Shown piece after piece: positions 57,989-64,000 of a DNA stretch of 64,000 nt. Position 1 is the stretch's first letter, and every line of letters starts with the position of its first letter. Under the pieces are notes generated by a model that saw only the letters and a list, made by a program, of their open reading frames with translations, was not told the origin of the DNA and did no database searches. The translations under genes and the position numbers were made by a program. The DNA lies in the NCBI RefSeq assembly GCF_025024155.1, contig NW_026251837.1, positions 1 to 64,000 on the forward strand, written 5' to 3'. The DNA comes from Gamsiella multidivaricata. Taxonomy: Eukaryota > Mortierellomycota > Mortierellomycetes > Mortierellales > Mortierellaceae.

Positions 57989-60900
57989 GACTACTGTTGT
58001 GGTATGGCTGTTATCCAAAAAGACATCAAGTAGTGTGAGACAAATAATCACGACACTTTCAAGACGCGAAATGTATGTGAGAGAAAGGCGGCAAATGCAG
58101 AGAAGTACAGCAGGAAGGAAAAAAAAATGAAGGAGTGGATGAGATGGCGGAAAGGAAGAAAAGAAAAGGAAAGGAAAGAGAAAGAAAGAAAGAGGGGAGC
58201 GTGTTTGCGGACGTGAAAAACTGGTCATGAAAAAGTATGGGAATGACGCATGGTATTTATGTCCATTTTTGTTGTTTTATTGATGTTTTCGTGGTTGAAC
58301 CCTGTAAGTCTTTGTCAATCTTGCAGAGGAGCACAGAATGAGTAAAAATACAACGGGCACACAGACACGCATAGTCTACACACCGTTCGTTATACTTGCA
58401 CATAAAACAGAATAAACATAATTCACTGCCTACTCTATTCAATCGCATTTTTTCAGCTCGCCAAAAAAAAATTCCCGGCAGCATTCAATAGAGCACACAA
58501 TAGCTGACATTCAAAACGGGGACACAAACAAACGAATAAAATAATACCATTGTCATCCTGCAGAACAAACTGGGTTTTCGGAGCTCTGGGGTGCGCCAAT
58601 CGTACCCTATCCGCCGCTGTCTCCCGCGAATTGAGTACGCGTAAGTTCTGTCCCTACTTCGGTATCGTTCCCTACCACCTTTTCCAAGTGGCTCTGACTA
58701 AGAAAGATGATCAAGAGACGAGACCGCCGATGTTTTTTCTCTTTGCTATGTATCATTTACTCTATACACTTACACAGATAAGCAACTGCATCCGTACAGG
58801 AATAGGGAAGGAACAAAGACGCATGTAATGCAAAAAAAAAAAAAGGAAAGTGCCTGCGTCAACACTCAGCAATTCCACAAAAACCTCCATCGTGACAAAT
58901 CCTCGTCCGTCGAGAATTCCCGCAGCCATCGCGCTCTATCCCACCGTGCAGTATTTCAGCCCTGATAGCCCTGACAGCCCTGATAGCCCTGACAGCCCTG
59001 AGAGCCCTTTCTATAAACCTCGGCACCTTTATTTCTGTAGTAGCAATCGTTGTATTTTTTTTTCAAGGGCTACCGGGACCATTATTTGCCTGGCAAAATC
59101 TGGCACCTTCGAGACGTCATGACATACTATCCGTGTTGTTGTTTATGACACGTTGTTTTTGTCCGCACCCATTTTTGAGGAAAACCTCCTTTGATTCTTG
59201 GTCAAGGACTGTTGCACAAATTTTGCGAAGTATCTATGATTGCTAACGTGTCCAAGACGTGTGCCATCATTGTTGAGGACGCGACGGGTACAAGGAGAAG
59301 AGGGTAGAGTAGGTCAATCATTCCTCTCAGCTAAATTGGTTTCAAGGAGCAGGCAGTAATTTAGGGTCCCTTGCCCTTTGTTGATAGGACGTTGGCCGTT
59401 TGTGTGCTACAAGTTCTTGCTAGGACACTAAGATCGGGGACTGGGGTACGCGCAAGTATCATCCTCTCGTTCTTAAGCGCGATAGAGGGATGTAGCCTAA
59501 CCAAGTCTAGTCGATTTTTAAGTACATGAAGAATCATTGACGCCACACTCTATCTTAACTTTATAGAGATCAAACCTCGCATTGAAGGCTCTGGTTGGAT
59601 GTCAATCTGTAAAAACAAGGGTACGGGGCACATTTGGACTAGATCCAAATGTATCGTTCCTGCCATTGACATTTGGACCGGGTGTCCTCTCTGTCTTGCT
59701 AGCTTTGTTCCTTAACAATAGTTGGGATGGACCCTGGTTATCGCCCGATCTTATTTATGCCTCACAAGTATCCATACAACGTATTTATCTTCTGCTCTTG
59801 TAGACTTATTTTGATTAAGGGATACGAGCTACTGGATCTATAGATGTAGTGGACCAGATGGAGGGAAGAAAAAATCACAAAAACAGATGGGAAGTGCACC
59901 CCACACAATCGAGAACGAATTGTGCATTCACGTACTTCACTCCCAGCAAACACCGCTTTCTTCTTCCTCTGTCCTTCACTCACAAGTCGTTTGGTGCAAC
60001 TATACGGACGTCGATGGGCGAAAAAAAATAAATAACGACAACCGGACGTGTTGATCACGCGCACATCTGAGCAACCATACCATGCAGCATAGAAGTTACA
60101 AGAAAGAGGGTTTTTTTGTTTGTATTTCGAACACCGAAAGTCAACGGTAAGCTACTTGTTATACATTTGCACAGTGATTTTTTTTTTTTTTCCCTCTCTG
60201 TTTTGGAGCCCTAGCCCATGGTCCATGGCCGAAAAGATTGCGGCTGCATTGAAAGCAGCCATCGCAGCGAATTTTCTAATACGAGCACATACCACAAAGA
60301 TTGTTCGGTCCATGCTAATGCACATGCATTGTGGAGTTGTTTCTCCTACTGCTCTCCTTTCCATATACCTTTTTATACAGCGTCCATTGGCTCGGATAAA
60401 ACCTAAGGGGTTCCTTTTTCAGTGGGTGCAACACAGATGATTGTACGCCGATTATAGATTATGGATACAAATCTGAAAAGATATGCGATGCAAAGTCTTC
60501 CAGGCGTTTCCCTGATCTTGGAACCAAGAATAGATCCACCTTTTCTCCTTGCGCGTATTGCCTTTTTTTTTTTTATTGAAAATATATCTTCTTCTGGTAA
60601 CTTTTCAGAGCAGCTGAATAAGAAAAAAAAAAAAAAAAAAAAAAAAAGGTGGCCGTGAACACAACGATAAACCTAACTTTACTCCACGCGAGACACAGTG
60701 AATAAGGCTTGGGGAGTAAATGTGTATACTGGCCATGGGCACACACGAAAACTGCGTATCGTAAGCAGTTTGATATGTGAATTCGTTCTGACAGCATTCG
60801 CCCATGCTCCCTTTAAAACCTGATTATTCCTTGTCAGTAAAGATGTGGTTTGCGCCTTCTCTCGTGCTCTAGACTGAAGACAAAAATTGTTCCAATAGAC

Positions 60901-61149
60901 CCCAGCCAAATAATATCATGGTCGAGGACTTGGCTAGACGACACCTGATTGGTACCAGACGACCATCGGTCTTTGTGGCGTTGAATTTTACCAAAATAAA
61001 ATCGTAGCAACCTTGAAAAGGTCCATGGACCAAAAGCAATACGTACCCATCCTCGCGTATCTTGCCTTCCGTGAGAAATATATAAACGCGTTATTTATAC
61101 TATACTAGACTGGTAATGTATATACAATAACAAGTATCATTTTTTACAG
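57989..61149. other. 3.2-kb spacer, no gene seen
   Basis: Contains the promoter of the phosphatase gene, the 9-bp repeat at 58963-59008, an A run at 60627-60648 and T runs (60179-60191, 60567-60578). A short plus-strand open stretch at 60120-60440 has no recognisable protein. Confidence 0.45.
58963..59008 (+). repeat. 9-bp tandem repeat
   Basis: About five copies of AGCCCTGAY(A/T)-type units: CCCTGATAG and CCCTGACAG alternate, ending in CCCTGAGAG. In translation it reads SPDSPDSPDSP. No gene surrounds it. Confidence 0.88.
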
Positions 61150-62910
61150 CTACCTGGGCACTGCTGCGGGACCCGAGCCCTGCACGCGCTTGACCAACAG
61201 CTTCATCCCCGGCATGGGCCTCCAAGTTACACGCGCCGCCTTCTTAAATGTGAACCCGGGCGAAGGGTGGTATTCCAAGTCGACCAGCAAGTAGTACAAC
61301 AAGATCTTAGTCTCAATCAAAGCAAACTTGGACCCGATACAATTCCTTGGCCCGGTCAAGAATGGTACGTATGCCCAGTGCATATCGGGCGTGACATGCT
61401 TGGTTGTTGTCTGGTTGTCCGTCAGAGTCGCGGGGTCCATCCATCGCTCAGGCTTGAATTCTTCGGCATCTTCGCCGTAGACGCTCTTCAACTTGTGCAA
61501 TGCTGCAGGTGACAAGAACACCTGGGTGCCCTTCGGGATCTCGTAACCGAGGATGTTGTCGTCCTCAGACGCGATGCGGGAGGTTGTGGGGACTGGTGGG
61601 ATGAACCGAAGCAGCTCCTTGACACATGCGTTCAAGTATGGCAACGCGTTGAGTGCATCATACGTTAGCGGCTTGTTTTCGTCGGGACGGCCCAGTTCTG
61701 TCAAGAGCTCGTTTCGAACGCGCTTTTGGGCCTCGGGGTAGATGGAAAGCACGTGCAGCATCCATGTCACGGTCACCGACGTAGTCTCATGTCCCGCAGC
61801 CAGGAACGTCAGGATCTGGTCCTTGAGCTCCTGATCCGTCAGTTTGCCGTCCTCGAGCGATCCCACCTGTTCATTGCCGCGGATCAGAATACTCATAAGG
61901 TCTTTACCCTCCTCCTCATAATCGTTGCCGGCTTTCTCATTGGCGAGTGCTTGGGCGAGTTTTTCGGCAATAAGACGAGTCGAGACGCGGTCGATCGAAT
62001 GGATAGCGCGCCAACGACGTCGGTTGTGCTCAAAGGGAATGTGGACGTAGATTGGTATAAATGCGCGAAGGAGCTGGATAATGTTGGAGGATGTATTGAA
62101 GAGTTCACAGTAAGCCTGGCTCAGCTCGTTGTTGGGATTGGTCAGGGCCTGGAAGTCATAGCCGAACCCTACGGTATTGCAAAGAAAAGACGATACCATG
62201 AGATTCAAAATGTAAAATGCAAGGGCTGAGCGCGGACGCGTCGAACTGGATGATTGTATGCAGTGCGACTATGTACCTGCAAGTCCAATAATATCGAGAG
62301 TGGCACGTCCTAGATCTGTCGTGATATCGAATTCGGCGACCTTGTTCTCTGCCTGATCGACGCGTTCCTCCCACATCTTGCCCAGCATAGCTGCAGGGCC
62401 GGCCATGATGTGCACCATATCCTTGATGTGTTTGTGACCGAAAGCCGGGTTCAGCATCTTGCGCTGCTTTTTGTGCGCATCTCCCTCAGCCAGCAGAACG
62501 CCACGGCCAATGATCTGGCCCAGAATACGAACGACGCGATTAGGCTTTGGGTACTTGTAGGAGTGTGTGCCAAAGACATGTTGAATCGCCTTGGGATCAG
62601 CAAGGAGGATGCGCTGGTTATTAAATAGGCCTCGGTAGCGTACGAGGCCACCGTACTCCTCAATCCATCTGCGGTGGGGAACACCGGCTTCTTCTATTAG
62701 GATGTCGAGGAAATTGCCAACGAAGGGGATGTGGTACTTGTTGTATTTAGACTCATTAGGTGGACCGGGGATATGTCGGAGAGGAGAGATGAAGTTTGGG
62801 TAGAAGTACACTTTGTAGAGGAGGTAGGAGGAGAGCAGGGCGACGAGTGTTCCAAGCGTGGTGAGGGGGTCAATCTGCACCGAACTGAGCAGAGTGGACG
62901 CAACTGCCAT
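61150..62910 (-). CDS. Cytochrome P450
   Basis: Haem-thiolate monooxygenase, probably ER-bound and electron-fed by P450 reductase. Two exons, 62910-62277 and 62168-61150, total 1653 nt, 550 aa. The N-terminus holds a membrane anchor (PLTTLGTLVALLSSYLLYKVYF) and a proline hinge (RHIPGPPNESKY). Other hallmarks are the C-helix-like GDAHKKQRKMLNPAF, I-helix AGHETT at 336-341, ExxR as KELLR, KPERW, and the haem loop FLTGPRNCIGSKFA with ligand C488. Substrate cannot be told from sequence; the fungal Mucoromycota CYP5xxx-type families are the best guess. All essential residues are intact. The intron is 108 nt. Confidence 0.95.
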
Positions 62911-63958
62911 TGGGGAAAAGAGTGAATGAGAGAGTTCGAATGAGGAATGGAGAGGAGCTGAATCGGATCGTTTAACAGGATGTTGGGGAACAAGTGTGAT
63001 GAGAGAAGTAGTTTTGTTCGGCTGGCGATTTGCGAGTATGAAGTGTGCTTTTTGAGGCGTGTGCTTTTATACGTTTTCCGACAGCAAGCGATAGCAGCAG
63101 GACATCACGATGAGCAACATGGTAGATATGATCGCCCCCGATAAGTCCTCATCGCCACGTCGTCGTTGTCGTCTCGATGCTTTTTTCGATCTGGGCTGCG
63201 TTGTATGTGCGTATGTTTCATTCTTCGGGTCAATTTTGCCTTTCCTATGCCGAACAAATGAGCACAAAACCAGTTTGAAGCATTTGGCTCGGTCAGCGCA
63301 ATTGCGGCTCCACATGCCCCTTTTTTAGTAGGCAATCATGTTTATGTTTGTCTCCTTCGTTCCTCCTTTCTTCCCGGATGAATGTTGGCGAGGAACCATG
63401 CAGGGCTGTGGAGTTCGGCCGCGACCACAGGACGCCCTTCTCCGCTCGGAAAACGTATGCGTTCCTAAGTGTATGCTTCAGTTTGTATTCAATGGAGTTC
63501 CACGAGCTCATTTCATCCGCGGTCGCAAGCGGTGCATCCCCCGTATCGAGCTTTCTTCTCCACCTTCGTCTTGACGCGTAACGATCACGGCGGAGCCCTG
63601 TGTAGTCAAGCCATATTCGCATTTTTGATCGACCACGACAAGTCCCTCATTGCTACACGCAATCCATACCCCCATCGATCCGATCGAAAAAAAATCAGCA
63701 AGTGCCCATTATTGATTGTACCCACTGTTTTCTCGCTTTCTCGATCGCATTCGTATCCTTCTTCTCTTCATATTGTTTTCTAATATCTTTTTTTTTTTTT
63801 TTTTTTTACTGTGTCGTCACCTCTAACTTGCATGCAAACGATAGATTTGATCGTTGATTGCTTGGCCTGCTTGGCCAGTGCGTCCCATACATCGATGTAC
63901 TTTTCATCTGGTGCAATCCTTGACCCCACTTTCACTTTAGACTATTTCTCACTGATCC
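62911..63958. other. Spacer upstream of P450 and right-edge region
   Basis: 1 kb of promoter-type sequence: 5' leader of the P450, a T run at 63788-63807, and CTTGGCCTGCTTGGCCAG near 63861. No coding segment recognised. Confidence 0.45.
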
Positions 63959-64000
63959 ATGCAATTGGGCGTATTGAGCTTGCCAACAATAGCAGCAGTC
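63959..64000 (+). CDS. Possible start of a gene cut by the window edge
   Basis: An ATG at 63959 opens a frame MQLGVLSLPTIAAV that runs to the right edge. The hydrophobic start could be a signal peptide, and a pyrimidine-rich, T-rich leader precedes it. Only 14 codons are visible, so this is a guess. Confidence 0.2.
   Translation, partial: MQLGVLSLPTIAAV

Noticed and set aside
60120..60440. Plus-strand frame with a helical MAEKIAAALKAAIAANF segment
   Set aside because: Short, unknown, preceded by poly-T; insufficient evidence for a gene.

Overview
This is nuclear DNA of a filamentous fungus. Almost every gene is split by short spliceosomal introns (about 50-270 nt, GT-AG, often with long A or T runs), and several products are of fungal type: Rcf2, Kre9/Knh1-like, Lcl2-like and D-arabinono-1,4-lactone oxidase. 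Low-complexity Ser/Thr/Asn/Gln tracts, a decayed F-box-like gene and gene style suggest an early-diverging Mucoromycota/Mortierellomycotina fungus; that placement is inference. Exon models were built by hand from splice signals, reading-frame continuity and remembered family motifs, and each spliced model keeps one open frame to its stop codon.

Layout. 0-4.5 kb: 3' end of an unknown gene, a degraded F-box/LRR-like relic and a small coiled-coil hypothetical. 4.6-8.7 kb: methionine aminopeptidase 2 (minus) divergent from a COP9 signalosome subunit 9 gene that needs a GC-AG intron, then a DUF2470-DUF4499 membrane protein. 9.1-12.0 kb: an ACAD10/11-type acyl-CoA dehydrogenase ending in a peroxisomal SKL signal, and an Rcf2-like respiratory supercomplex factor. 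14.4-22.6 kb: a PMP34/PMP47-type peroxisomal carrier, a 12-exon AVL9 gene, and a divergent RCC1-repeat (Fmp25-like) gene. 23.7-28.5 kb: a Kre9/Knh1-like GPI-type surface protein and a long coiled-coil protein. 31.0-41.4 kb: a SANT/Myb-type regulator, an SR-rich SCI1-like nuclear protein, and a Kar9-like protein. 41.4-48.3 kb: a 6.9-kb stretch in which I find no gene. 48.3-53.0 kb: a DUF7727-like membrane protein, an Lcl2-like protein and D-arabinono-1,4-lactone oxidase, the last two sharing a divergent promoter with a 23-bp tandem repeat. 56.8-62.9 kb: a HAD phosphatase and a cytochrome P450, separated by 3 kb without a convincing gene. The right edge may hold the first codons of another gene.

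The genes are ordinary eukaryotic housekeeping and cell-biology genes and do not form one pathway. Loose themes are peroxisomal lipid metabolism (acyl-CoA dehydrogenase and carrier) and mitochondrial respiration (Rcf2, Fmp25-like). I see no rRNA, tRNA, CRISPR array or intact transposon, and I did not identify a clearly new biological system. The least ordinary items are the GC-AG intron in the csn9 gene, the Lcl2-like gene with a possible 12-nt microexon, the 23-bp promoter repeat, the linker-expanded carrier and the decaying F-box-like gene.
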